From contig NZ_CP026498.1 of NCBI RefSeq assembly GCF_002953255.1, positions 142,728-206,727 of the forward strand: a stretch of 64,000 bases of DNA. The letters run 5' to 3'. The notes beneath the pieces are model-generated. The model saw only the letters and a program-made list of their open reading frames with translations, did no database searches and had not been told where the DNA came from. This document shows, piece by piece, positions 8,428 through 16,657 of this stretch; the first letter of the stretch is position 1; each line of letters opens with the position of its first letter. Origin of the DNA: Streptomyces sp. CB01881. GTDB lineage: Bacteria; Actinomycetota; Actinomycetes; Streptomycetales; Streptomycetaceae. A program made the position numbers and the translations under genes.

Positions 8428-9767
8428 CGGACCGTGCGCCCGGTCTGCTGGGCGAGCTGCTTGGCGGCGTCCTGGAGGGCGGCGGCCGGGTCGGCGCCCT
8501 TGAGGAAGACCTTCGTCTGGGCGTCGCTGGCGAGCTTGAGGGCGCGGGCGTAGTCGGCGGAGTAGTTGGTGGCGTCGGCGCCCTCGCCGAGCAGGTCGGC
8601 GAAGGTCCGCAGGACGGGCTGTCCGCCGTAGTAGGGGGCGGGCGCGGAGTACATCGGGTCCGCGTAGGCGGCGGTCAGCGCGGGGAAGACGCCGCCGGAG
8701 GTGAACATGGCGTTGACCGAGGCGGGCCGGGTGAGCGCGTACTCGACGAACTTCCAGGCGGCGACGCGGCGCGGGCTGGAGCCGGCGACGGCCAGGTAGG
8801 TGGAGTTGACGATCGCGGTGCGCTTCCCGCCGGGGGTGACCGCCGGCGGCCGGGTGAGGCGCCAGTTGCCGCTCTGGTCGGGGAACTTGGCCTCCAGGTA
8901 GTGCGCGGCCCAGGCGGGCAGGGGGCCGAGGGCGAGCTTCCCGGCCTTCATCAGGTTGCGCCAGCCGTGGTCGCCGGCGGCGTCGGCGACCAGTCCGGCC
9001 TCGTCGAGGCGCTTGATGATCGTGAGGGCCCGGACCGCCTCCGGGGAGCTCACGGTGATGTCGCCCTTGAGGTCGAAGTAGAAGGCGCCCTGGAGCTGCA
9101 TCAGCGACTGGAGGAAGTCGAGGTCGGGCGCGGGGGTGGCGGGCCGGTTGAGCCCGACCAGGGCCATGCCGGGGTTGGCGGCCTTGAACCGGTCGCCGAT
9201 GGCGAGCACGTCGTCCCAGGTCTGGAAGGTGGTCGGATCGATGCCCGCCTTGTCGAACATGTCCTTGCGGTAGAAGAAGCCGAGCGGGTTCACCTCCCAG
9301 GGCAGCGCGTGGACGCGGCCGTCCTTGCCGGTGACGACGGGCCAGAGCCCCTGGGCGAACTTGTCCTTGTGGGCGTCCGCGCCCAGCCCGGAGAGGTCGG
9401 CCAGGCCGCCGGGGAACTTCTCCATGTAGCCGGGCAGGTAGTCGCAGCCGATGTGCAGGACGTCGCCCAGGCCCTGGCCGCCGGCCGCCATGCCGACGGT
9501 GATCTTGTCCCAGATCGCGGGCTCGCCGAGGTCCTGGACGTCGACCTTGATCCCGGGGTTGTCCTTCTCGAAGGCCGGCACGACGCCTCGCAGGGCCTCG
9601 GCCGCCGTGGCCCAGGACCAGACGGTGATCATGCCGGTGGCGGCGTCCCCGCCCGGGGCGGCGTCGCCGCCGGAGCCGGAGCAGGCGGACAGCGCGCCGC
9701 CGGCGGCCAGGGCCAGCAGGCCGCCTCCGGTGGTGCGGAGCAGATCACGACGGGAAAGGTGTGACAT
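8424..9767 (-). CDS. extracellular solute-binding lipoprotein of sugar ABC importer
   Basis: 447 residues, family 1 solute-binding protein. The N-terminus combines a twin-arginine motif (SRRDLL) with a lipobox (LSAC, Cys29), so it is probably exported by Tat and lipidated on the outer face of the membrane. Typical family segments include GMITVWSWA near the N-terminus and AAWKFVEYAL in the second half. GAGAGGAATGC precedes the ATG. It is first in the binding protein-permease-permease-GH36-LacI row, all with overlaps or tiny gaps. Specificity for alpha-galactosides is inferred from the operon. Confidence 0.93.
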   Translation of the reverse strand: MSHLSRRDLLRTTGGGLLALAAGGALSACSGSGGDAAPGGDAATGMITVWSWATAAEALRGVVPAFEKDNPGIKVDVQDLGEPAIWDKITVGMAAGGQGLGDVLHIGCDYLPGYMEKFPGGLADLSGLGADAHKDKFAQGLWPVVTGKDGRVHALPWEVNPLGFFYRKDMFDKAGIDPTTFQTWDDVLAIGDRFKAANPGMALVGLNRPATPAPDLDFLQSLMQLQGAFYFDLKGDITVSSPEAVRALTIIKRLDEAGLVADAAGDHGWRNLMKAGKLALGPLPAWAAHYLEAKFPDQSGNWRLTRPPAVTPGGKRTAIVNSTYLAVAGSSPRRVAAWKFVEYALTRPASVNAMFTSGGVFPALTAAYADPMYSAPAPYYGGQPVLRTFADLLGEGADATNYSADYARALKLASDAQTKVFLKGADPAAALQDAAKQLAQQTGRTVR

Positions 9768-9831
9768 TGCATTCCTCTCTGAGGGGTGGCCCGGCCAAGG
9801 GGTGGGCCCTGGCCTGCGGGGGGCTTGCGTG

Positions 9832-9873
9832 GTCGTGCGGTGGTTGCGCGGTCGTCGTGCGGTGGTTGCGCGG
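9832..9873 (+). repeat. 20-bp direct repeat, two perfect copies
   Basis: GTCGTGCGGTGGTTGCGCGG occurs at 9832-9851 and again at 9854-9873 (period 22). The surrounding 9780-9900 is a strand-asymmetric G/T-rich tract with the related unit GGGCTTGCG on both sides. It lies in the 225-bp gap between the aminotransferase stop and the binding-protein start, that is, in the binding protein's 5' leader. Confidence 0.8.
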
Positions 9874-9992
9874 GGGCTTGCGGCTGGTGCGGTTGTTGCG
9901 GGAGGCGGAGGCTTGGGGCCTCCCGGCCGAACCCGGTCAGGAGACGGTCAGGAGGAGGCCGGGAGGCGGTCGGAAGGCGGCCGGCGTGCCGG

Positions 9993-11147
9993 TCAGCCGG
10001 CGGCGGCGAGCTTGAGGGCTCCGGCCAGCCGGGCGGCGACGTGCAGGTCGGTGCTGGCGTGCGGCGACAACCGGATCCAGTCACCGCGCCGGGTGGTGGA
10101 CAGACCCTCCCGGGTCAGTGCGTCGTGGACGGCCTGCGGGTCGGCGCCGGGCAGCCGCAGCCGGGCGATCCCGCTGCCGCCGCCCTCCCCGGTGCCTCCG
10201 TCAGGGCCGCCCGCGCCTGGGCCGCCGGAGATCTCGGCGCCGGCCGCCCTGGCGGCGTCGAGCAGGACGCCGAGCACCTCGCCGATCCGGGCGTTGATCC
10301 GCGCCGCGCCGACGTCCCGGACCAGGGCGAGGCCCGCGCCCAGCGCGGCGACGGCCGGGCCGTCCGGGTTGGTGAGCGTGTGCGCGACGGCCCCCGGCCT
10401 GGCGGGGCACGGGTGGTCGGGCGCGTCGATCGGGTCGAGCACGCCCGACCAGCCGCCGAGCCCGGGGCCGAGCAGTCCGGCCACCCGGTCGCGGACCAGC
10501 AGCAGCGCGGCGCCCCAGCCGGACCGGAGCCACTTCTGGCCGCCGGAGGCGAGGATGTCCGCGGCGTCGGCGGCGAACTCCACGGCGCCCAGCGCCTGGA
10601 CCGCGTCCACCACCAGGACCCGCCCCGGACCGATCACCTCCTTGATCGCGGCCAGCGGCGCCCGGAACCCGGTGGCGCTGTCCACCGCGCAGACCGAGAC
10701 CGCACGGACCCGCTCGTCCAGGTGGGCCCGCACCACGTCCGCCGTGACCGGGCCGTCCAGCAGCCGCACCGTCAGACCACCGTTGCCGGCGGCCCGCAGC
10801 CAGGGGTAGACCGCACCGGGGAAGTCCGACCGGGAGACCAGGACGGTGCTCCCGGCCTGCGCGGCGGCGAAGGCGTGGGCCGCGGCGAACATGCCGTGCG
10901 AGGTCGAGCCGACGAACGCGATCTCGTGCGGCGCGCACCCGAGGAGCTCCGCCGCCGTCCGGGCCGCCTCCTCCCCCGCCACGTCCAGGGCTTCCAGCGC
11001 GGCCCACCCCCGGTCGCGGATCTGCGCGGCCGACCGGACCAGCACCTCGTGCACCGAGGCCGAAACCGGGCCGAACCGTGCGAAGTCCAGATACCCGGCC
11101 GGCTCGCCGAACTGCCGCAGATACTCCGGGACAGAGCGCACCGGCAT
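9993..11147 (-). CDS. class V aminotransferase (cysteine desulfurase-like fold)
   Basis: 384 residues, PLP-dependent fold type I. The Schiff-base lysine is in SGGQKWLRSGWG, preceded by the PLP-binding Asp segment VLVVDAVQALG and the phosphate-binding STSHGMF. The reaction is not resolvable; the class includes cysteine desulfurases, isopenicillin epimerase-like and kynureninase-like enzymes, and no catalytic Cys loop typical of IscS is obvious. A GGAGGG ribosome binding site precedes the ATG. It lies upstream and in line with the galactoside importer operon and carries a LacI-like operator in its promoter, which suggests co-regulation, but a role in sugar use is not evident. Confidence 0.85.
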   Translation of the reverse strand: MPVRSVPEYLRQFGEPAGYLDFARFGPVSASVHEVLVRSAAQIRDRGWAALEALDVAGEEAARTAAELLGCAPHEIAFVGSTSHGMFAAAHAFAAAQAGSTVLVSRSDFPGAVYPWLRAAGNGGLTVRLLDGPVTADVVRAHLDERVRAVSVCAVDSATGFRAPLAAIKEVIGPGRVLVVDAVQALGAVEFAADAADILASGGQKWLRSGWGAALLLVRDRVAGLLGPGLGGWSGVLDPIDAPDHPCPARPGAVAHTLTNPDGPAVAALGAGLALVRDVGAARINARIGEVLGVLLDAARAAGAEISGGPGAGGPDGGTGEGGGSGIARLRLPGADPQAVHDALTREGLSTTRRGDWIRLSPHASTDLHVAARLAGALKLAAAG

Positions 11148-11172
11148 GGGATCCCTCCGAGTTCGGACCGAG

Positions 11173-11186
11173 TTTGAACGTTCAAA
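11173..11186. promoter_or_regulatory. perfect LacI-type palindromic operator
   Basis: TTTGAACGTTCAAA is a perfect 14-bp palindrome with a central CG step, the usual layout for LacI-family operators, and it stands out in a 70 per cent GC context. On the minus strand a TTGATT (-35) and CAAACT (-10) spaced by 17 bp can be drawn so that the palindrome covers the spacer and -10. It is 26 bp upstream of the aminotransferase ATG. Confidence 0.6.
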
Positions 11187-11327
11187 TCCACAAAATCAAG
11201 CAGAACCAAACAGGCCTGCGGGGTGGGAGACAGCAAACGCTTGTCGACCTGTTCCCGTCAAGACCCCTGCGCGACCACCTGCCACCCCGAGACACTTCCG
11301 TTACCAGACCCTTCCGTTACCCGGGGA

Positions 11328-14267
11328 TCAGTCGGAGATGCGCACGGCGAGGGCCGGCCTGATCCGGGCCGCGTGCCGGGCGGGGCCGAGTGCCGCCAGC
11401 AGGGACGCGGCGAGGGTGACGCCCGCCAGGGTGAGGACGGGCCCCCACTCGATCGGGAACCCGCCTTCCAACCCGGCGAAGGCGGAACTCTTCTGGTACA
11501 TCAGCCAGGTGGTGAGCACCCCCAGGAGGCTGCCCAGCAGAACGCCCTCCAGCGCGATGAAACCGCTCTCCCAGAGGAACGAACGCTCGACCGTCCGGGC
11601 CTGGCAGCCCAGGGCGCGCAGCACGCCGATGGTGCGGCGGCGCTCCCGGACGGCCCGGACCATGACGACGCCGAGACCGGTGATGCCGATCAGCAGGCCC
11701 AGGGCGAGGAAGCCCTGCATCAGCTTGAAGAAGGCGGTGTCGGCGGCGAACAGGCGGTGGACGTCGGAGGCGATCGGACTGGCCACCAGGCTGGCCGGGA
11801 GGTACTCGCCCTGGAGACGGCCGGCAAGGGCCTCCGGGGAGACCCCGGGGGCCGTGCGGACCAGCGCACCCGCGGTCCGCGCGTCGGCACCGAACTGCTG
11901 GGCCACGCTCCGCTCGCCGGCGATCACCGGGTAGACGGTGGCGCTGTTGCCGTTGGCGGGGTAGAAGGCGAGCCCGCTCTTCAGCACGCCGGCGATCGTC
12001 TTCTGCTCGGAGCGCCCGGTGCCCGGGTCGGTGAGCGTGAGGGTGTCGCCGGGGGCGAAGTACTTGCCTGCGGGACCGCCGGTGGAGCCGAAGAAGTTGT
12101 CCACGACGACGTACTGGGGGTGCGTGGCCAGCGCCTGCCAGACGGCCGGGTCATCGGGAAGACCCGGCAGCCGGTCCCGGAAGGCGATGCCCGTGACCGC
12201 CCCCTCGGGTACGCCGACGACCGCCGTGTCCAGCGGCCGCGTGGTCCGGTGCCCGGGGTCGGTCGACTGGCCACGCGCGTCGAGCAGCGGGGTGACGGCG
12301 GCCGTCTGGGCCGCGAGCGGCCCGGTGCGCAGGGCGGCGAGCGGGTCGCCGCCCACCGCCTGCGGGTTGTAGTCGAGCTTCAGGGTGTAGCCGGCGGTCG
12401 CGTCCCTGGTGGCCTGGCCGACGCTGGCGTTCACGAGACCGGAGATCTCGGTGAGCAGCACCAGGACGAGCGCGATGAGGGTGTACATCACCAGGGTCGA
12501 GCCGGTGCGGAAGCGTTTGGCCAGCGGGTACGCGGCGGCCAGCCGCAGGGCGAGGCCCTGTTGGGTGGGCCTCGCCATCACCCGGCGCAGCGGGCGGAGC
12601 AGGGCCTGCTGGTTCTCGCTGACCAGGATCACGGCGGAGAAGGCGGCGAGGCTGCCGAGGATGACGTAGACGGCCGTGGAGGGGGTGTCGAACACCCGCG
12701 GGCGCAGCACGCTGGCGGTCAGCGACCAGACCAGGACGAGTCCTGCGGCGACGCTGGTGACGGCGCGGCGCGGAAGCACCCGCAGGGCCGCGGGGACGGC
12801 GAAGAGCACGGCCAGGGCGGGCAGGAGGTAGGTCTGTTCCGCCTGGCTGCGGGCGACTGCGGGAACGGCTGCCAGTGCGCACAGCACGGCCAGCGCGGTG
12901 GCGACCACCAGGAGCCGGCGTCGGGGTCCGCGGCCGGGACCGGCAGGCTGTTCCCGGATCGCGGCGATGATGTTGAACCGGCTGATCCGGGCGCTGGTGG
13001 CGGCGATCGCGGCCAGCGCGATCACCAGGCCGGTCGCGGCCCCGTTGAGCAGGCTCGTCGGGGTCATGGCGAAGACGATGGAGAGGCCGCCGCCGTCCAC
13101 CGACCAGCCGCGGAAGATCTGGGCGGCGATCAGGGCGACTCCCCAGCCCACGCCGACGCCGATCGCCACCCCGGGCACCGTGGCGGCCAGTGCGTAGACC
13201 GCACCCTCCAGGGTGAAGGAGCCGACCAGGCGGGAGCGCTTGAGGCCGACCGCCCGGAGCATGCCCAGCTGGGGCTTGCGCTCCTCGGCGAGCATCACGA
13301 AGACGTTCACCAGCAGCAGTGCACCGGCGATGATGCTGAAACTGCCGATCATCAGGAAGAGGGCACCGAGCACGTCACCGGTCCGCTGGGCCTCCACGAG
13401 CACCGTGTGTTTGGGGGTCTCGACGGCGGCGCGGCCCGTGTCGGGGCCGAGAGCGGTGCGGATCTTCGCCGTGACGGTGTCGGTGAGCCTGTCGCCCGTC
13501 TCGACGCCGCCGCGGTTGGAGACCACGGTCACCGACAGCGGCTGCGTGCCCGCCGCGCGGCTCGCGGCATCCAGCGCACCCGGTGGCAGGAACACGTCGC
13601 GGTTCTGGCGACCGCCGAGGCCGGCCCCGGCCAGACCCTGCTGCGCAACCACCCGCTCGACCCGGTAGTCCACCGGCTGCCCGTAGAGGTACAGGGTGAT
13701 CATCTGCCCGCTGCCCACGTGGAGCGAGCGGGCGAGGGGCGCGTTGAGCACCACCTGGCCCGGCAGGGGTGCGGGCCCGTGCAGGCCGGAGTCCCCGCCC
13801 GCCGCGCCAAAGCGGCCGGCCGCGTCGAGGTCGGTCTGCCAGGCGAGGACACGGGGTTCGGCGACCGTTCCGCCGGCGCCCCGGGGGTTCGCGGCGGCGG
13901 CCTGGGCGACCTGGGCGCTGAGGACGCCGTCGACGTCGGGATCGGCCGTGAGCGGTTGCAGCCGGTCCGCCACGTCCCGTCCGACGGCGGGGTCGGTGGC
14001 GACGATGCGTTCGTCGAGCGGGCCGAGCGTCCGGTAGGCCTGCTGGCGGACCGAGAAGTTCAGGGTGTCGCCGACGACGAGGGCGCCGACGATGATGGCG
14101 GTGCCGAGCACGGAGCCGGTGATGACCAGAGCCGCCTCGGTGCGGCGCCGGGCGACCTGGCGCAGTGCCAGGCGCCGGACCACCGGCTGCCGCACGGCGA
14201 GCAGGAGGAGCGCGAGCAGGGCCGCGGCGGCCGAACCGAGCACCAGTGGAAGCAGGTTCGGGTACAT
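11328..14267 (-). CDS. ABC transporter permease, two FtsX domains (MacB/LolC-like)
   Basis: 979-residue membrane protein with an N-terminal hydrophobic helix, two large extracellular MacB-like domains and two FtsX-type four-helix cores (the first around SIIAGALLLVNVFVMLAEE, the last at the C-terminus, LLAALGPARHAARIRPALA). The segment RKPQLGMLRAVGLKRSR and its counterpart RRTIGVLRALGCQART are the coupling loops that follow the first helix of each core. It is encoded 3 bp after the ATPase gene, forming one export or mechanotransmission unit. Substrate is unknown; no two-component system for antimicrobial peptides is adjacent. Confidence 0.92.
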   Translation of the reverse strand: MYPNLLPLVLGSAAAALLALLLLAVRQPVVRRLALRQVARRRTEAALVITGSVLGTAIIVGALVVGDTLNFSVRQQAYRTLGPLDERIVATDPAVGRDVADRLQPLTADPDVDGVLSAQVAQAAAANPRGAGGTVAEPRVLAWQTDLDAAGRFGAAGGDSGLHGPAPLPGQVVLNAPLARSLHVGSGQMITLYLYGQPVDYRVERVVAQQGLAGAGLGGRQNRDVFLPPGALDAASRAAGTQPLSVTVVSNRGGVETGDRLTDTVTAKIRTALGPDTGRAAVETPKHTVLVEAQRTGDVLGALFLMIGSFSIIAGALLLVNVFVMLAEERKPQLGMLRAVGLKRSRLVGSFTLEGAVYALAATVPGVAIGVGVGWGVALIAAQIFRGWSVDGGGLSIVFAMTPTSLLNGAATGLVIALAAIAATSARISRFNIIAAIREQPAGPGRGPRRRLLVVATALAVLCALAAVPAVARSQAEQTYLLPALAVLFAVPAALRVLPRRAVTSVAAGLVLVWSLTASVLRPRVFDTPSTAVYVILGSLAAFSAVILVSENQQALLRPLRRVMARPTQQGLALRLAAAYPLAKRFRTGSTLVMYTLIALVLVLLTEISGLVNASVGQATRDATAGYTLKLDYNPQAVGGDPLAALRTGPLAAQTAAVTPLLDARGQSTDPGHRTTRPLDTAVVGVPEGAVTGIAFRDRLPGLPDDPAVWQALATHPQYVVVDNFFGSTGGPAGKYFAPGDTLTLTDPGTGRSEQKTIAGVLKSGLAFYPANGNSATVYPVIAGERSVAQQFGADARTAGALVRTAPGVSPEALAGRLQGEYLPASLVASPIASDVHRLFAADTAFFKLMQGFLALGLLIGITGLGVVMVRAVRERRRTIGVLRALGCQARTVERSFLWESGFIALEGVLLGSLLGVLTTWLMYQKSSAFAGLEGGFPIEWGPVLTLAGVTLAASLLAALGPARHAARIRPALAVRISD

Positions 14268-14270
14268 CGC

Positions 14271-14987
14271 TCAGTCCACGTGTTCCAGTTCGGTCCGGAG
14301 GCTGTCGGAGACCAGACGGCCGTCGCGCATCCGCACCAGGCGCGGCAGCCGGCGGCCGATCGCCTCGTCGTGGGTGACCAGCACGATGGTCTGACCCTCG
14401 TCGCGGTTGAGCCCGGTCAGCAGGTCCATCACCTGGCCGGCCATGGCGCTGTCCAGGTTGCCGGTGGGCTCGTCCGCCCAGACGACGGCTGGCCGGGCGA
14501 CCAGGGCCCGCGCGATGGTGACCCGCTGCTGCTCGCCTCCGGACAGCTCGCTCGGACGGTGCGTCACCCGGTCGCCGAGGCCGACCCGTTCCAGCATGCC
14601 GACCGCCCGGGCGCGCGCCTCGTGCGGCGGGGTTCCGGTGAGCAGCAGCGGGAGTTCGACGTTCTCGGCGGCCGTGAAGACCGGGATGAGGTTGAACGCC
14701 TGGAAGACGAAGCCCATCGCCCGGGCCCGGTGTTCGGTGCGCTCGGCGTCCGACATCGCGAACAGGTCCCGGCCGTCCACCTCGACCCGGCCGGCGTCGA
14801 TGTCGTCCAGGCCGGAGAGGCAGTTGAGCAGGGTCGTCTTCCCCGACCCCGACGGACCCATCACCCCGACCAGCTCCCCGTGGTCCACCGTCAGGTCGAG
14901 GTCGCGCAGGGCGGCCACCTCGACCGTCCCGGTCCGGTAGACCTTGCGGACGTCGGAGGCCGCCAGCAGCGGCCGGCGGGGGTTCAT
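14271..14987 (-). CDS. ABC transporter ATP-binding protein (MacB/LolD type)
   Basis: 238 residues. Walker [10 protein letters not shown], the LolD-type Q-loop [17 protein letters not shown], the signature LSGGEQQR, Walker [13 protein letters not shown] and the H-loop VTHD are all present. ATG at 14987 is chosen since homology starts there and the upstream extension is low-complexity. It precedes the FtsX-type permease by 3 bp, so both are probably translated together. Confidence 0.95.
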   Translation of the reverse strand: MNPRRPLLAASDVRKVYRTGTVEVAALRDLDLTVDHGELVGVMGPSGSGKTTLLNCLSGLDDIDAGRVEVDGRDLFAMSDAERTEHRARAMGFVFQAFNLIPVFTAAENVELPLLLTGTPPHEARARAVGMLERVGLGDRVTHRPSELSGGEQQRVTIARALVARPAVVWADEPTGNLDSAMAGQVMDLLTGLNRDEGQTIVLVTHDEAIGRRLPRLVRMRDGRLVSDSLRTELEHVD

Positions 14988-15090
14988 GCCGGCTCCCGGC
15001 GTCAGTGGGGCAGCGGACGGCCGGACGGCCTGCGCGCGGCGCCGCCGGGGCGGGCGGGGCGGGCGGGGCGGGCGGGAACCTCGACGCGGA

Positions 15091-15378
15091 TCATCTCCGC
15101 CACCTCCTCGGGGATCGGGCTCGTCTCCCACTCTCGTCGCCCCACCGCCGGACTCGCAGGGCCGGACGGTTCCCCCGCCGCGGCCGACCGGGGGCGTCCC
15201 CCGGGTGCCGACCGGCCCAGCACGCGGGGCCGGTCGGCCCTCCGGGCAGCGCCGAGAGCCGCCGTTCCTCGTCGGTGTCGTCGACGTGACGGGCCTCGCC
15301 GACGACGAGGACGCTCCAGCCGGCGCGTCGGCGCCGCACGTCACGACAGGCCGGTGTGGCGGCTCCCGTCTCCATCAC
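15091..15378 (-). pseudogene. remnant of a PPOX (flavin/F420-binding split-barrel) protein
   Basis: The only open piece in the roughly 450-bp gap 14988-15438 reads, after about 20 residues, AGWSVLVVGEARHVDDTDEE followed by RRLSALP. This resembles the central strand and helix of pyridoxamine-5'-phosphate-oxidase-like proteins found next to universal stress proteins in actinomycetes. The N-terminal half of such a protein is missing and the C-terminal part drifts into low complexity, so it looks like a decayed gene. The remainder of the gap (14988-15090) is GC-rich with short GGGCGGGGCG runs and no recognised gene. Confidence 0.4.
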
Positions 15379-15438
15379 AGCCGGTCCCTCCCGCCTCCGC
15401 CAGGGCTGGCCGACGTCCCGGCACCACGGGCTCCCGGC

Positions 15439-16311
15439 TCAGTCGTGCGGGACGACGGCGACCGGCGACTGCGCGTGGTGGATCACGGCGTGGGCCACCG
15501 GGCCGAGCCGCAGCCCGACAGGGTGGGGCCGCCGGCGACGGCCGACCACGGTGAGCGCCGCACCCGTGGAGGCGTCCACCACGGCACCGGCGCCGGTGCC
15601 GATCCGGCTGTCCTCGACCACGACGGTGTCCGGGAACTTCTCGCGCCAGCCCGTCAGCGCCTCGCTGAGCAGCTCGGCCTCGATGGAGCGGAACTGTTCG
15701 GTCTCGGTCTGCGGAGCCACCCACCCGGCGTAGCCCCAGACCGGCGGGGGCTCCCAGCCGTGGACGGCGTGGAGTACGGCGCCGCGCGCGGCGGCCTCGC
15801 GGAACGCGAAATCGATGACGGCGTCCGAGGGGGCGCGGGTGTCGATGCCGACGACCACCTTCGGGCCTTCGGGTGCGTCGGTGCGCTCCGTGTCCGACGC
15901 GCGGACCAGGACGACCGGGGCGTCGCAGCGCGCGGCGACACCCTGGCCCACCGAGCCGAGCAGCAGTCGGTCGAAGCCGCCCAGTCCTCGCGAGCCGAGG
16001 ACGAGCAGTTCGGCCGTGGCGGCGGCTCCGGCCAGTACGTCGGCCGGGACGCCGTCGCCGATCAGCTCGGCCCGGATCTCCAGACCGGGGAAGGAGCGGC
16101 TGACCTCCTGCCGCGCGTCCATGAGCATGCGGGTCGTGAGGGCACGGACGTCCGCGGGTTGCCCCGGGTCCGCATCGATGTCGTCCTCCCAGGTCCGGGC
16201 GTGGACCAGGCGAAGGTGCAGACCACGGCGGACGGCCTCGTCGGCCGCCCAGCGTGCCGCCGTGAGGCTTTGCGGCGAGCCGTCGACGGCGGCCATCACG
16301 TAAGGGGTCAT
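15439..16311 (-). CDS. universal stress protein, two UspA domains
   Basis: 290 residues made of two UspA domains. The first has the ATP-binding motif GSRGLGGFDRLLLGSVGQ (G-2x-G-9x-GS); the second begins VVVGIDTRAPSD and ends GLRLGPVAHAVIHHAQSPVAV. Such tandem-domain proteins are markers of hypoxia and dormancy regulons in actinobacteria. AGGAAACCG precedes the ATG at 16311. It is transcribed away from the phosphoketolase gene across a 346-bp region with several palindromes. It is one of four related proteins in the island. Confidence 0.93.
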   Translation of the reverse strand: MTPYVMAAVDGSPQSLTAARWAADEAVRRGLHLRLVHARTWEDDIDADPGQPADVRALTTRMLMDARQEVSRSFPGLEIRAELIGDGVPADVLAGAAATAELLVLGSRGLGGFDRLLLGSVGQGVAARCDAPVVLVRASDTERTDAPEGPKVVVGIDTRAPSDAVIDFAFREAAARGAVLHAVHGWEPPPVWGYAGWVAPQTETEQFRSIEAELLSEALTGWREKFPDTVVVEDSRIGTGAGAVVDASTGAALTVVGRRRRPHPVGLRLGPVAHAVIHHAQSPVAVVPHD

Positions 16312-16539
16312 CGGTTTCCTCCGGGTGGGGTTGCGGGTTCGGGGTCGGGTGCGAGCTCGTCGCGGCCGGCCGGCCCGGCGAGGGAGGCGATGCCGCCGCC
16401 CACCGGGTAGGCCTTCGCTTCGCGCCCACTGCCCGTCATGTCCTGTCCGAACGTCGTCGGGCCTGCGCCGGTCGGCAGGCACGGCCAGCGTGCACCGGGA
16501 GCGGGGGTCGGGCGCAGGGTCGCGCGGGCCCCATCGGTG

Positions 16540-16553
16540 GGGCCACAGGTCCC
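16540..16553. promoter_or_regulatory. DosR/DevR-like box upstream of phosphoketolase
   Basis: GGGCCACAGGTCCC matches the core GGGAC-N4-GTCCC of the mycobacterial dormancy regulator site with one change (A to C). It is 105 bp upstream of the phosphoketolase ATG. Similar elements recur in the island. Confidence 0.4.
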
Positions 16554-16576
16554 CACCCGGGCCCCGCCGGAATACC

Positions 16577-16594
16577 CCGGTCGGCCCTGTGCGC
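16577..16594 (+). repeat. 18-bp promoter element shared with the CBS-BON gene at 20734
   Basis: CCGGTCGGCCCTGTGCGC is found here, 64 bp upstream of the phosphoketolase ATG, and in reverse orientation at 21512-21529, 83 bp upstream of the divergently read CBS-BON gene. In both cases it points toward the gene it precedes. Confidence 0.6.
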
Positions 16595-16657
16595 GCCCGC
16601 CTCCGGAGCGTGACGATGACTGGAACACGTCCGACCGCTCCGAGGAGGCCCGCACGC

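Larger units (their letters stand above)
16312..16657. promoter_or_regulatory. divergent control region, universal stress protein / phosphoketolase
   Basis: 346 bp with no gene. It contains an inverted repeat GGCCCCA-TCGG-TGGGGCC (16527-16544), an overlapping DosR-like box GGGCC-ACAG-GTCCC (16540-16553), and CCGGTCGGCCCTGTGCGC (16577-16594), which is repeated exactly upstream of a CBS gene. A GAGGAGG ribosome binding site for phosphoketolase is at 16641-16647. Confidence 0.55.

Noticed and set aside
11223..15554. Very long open frame on the plus strand (over 1400 codons)
   Set aside because: It is antisense to the ABC exporter genes; its composition (Gly/Arg/Glu/Gln runs, no domains) is the usual artefact of GC-rich coding DNA read on the other strand.
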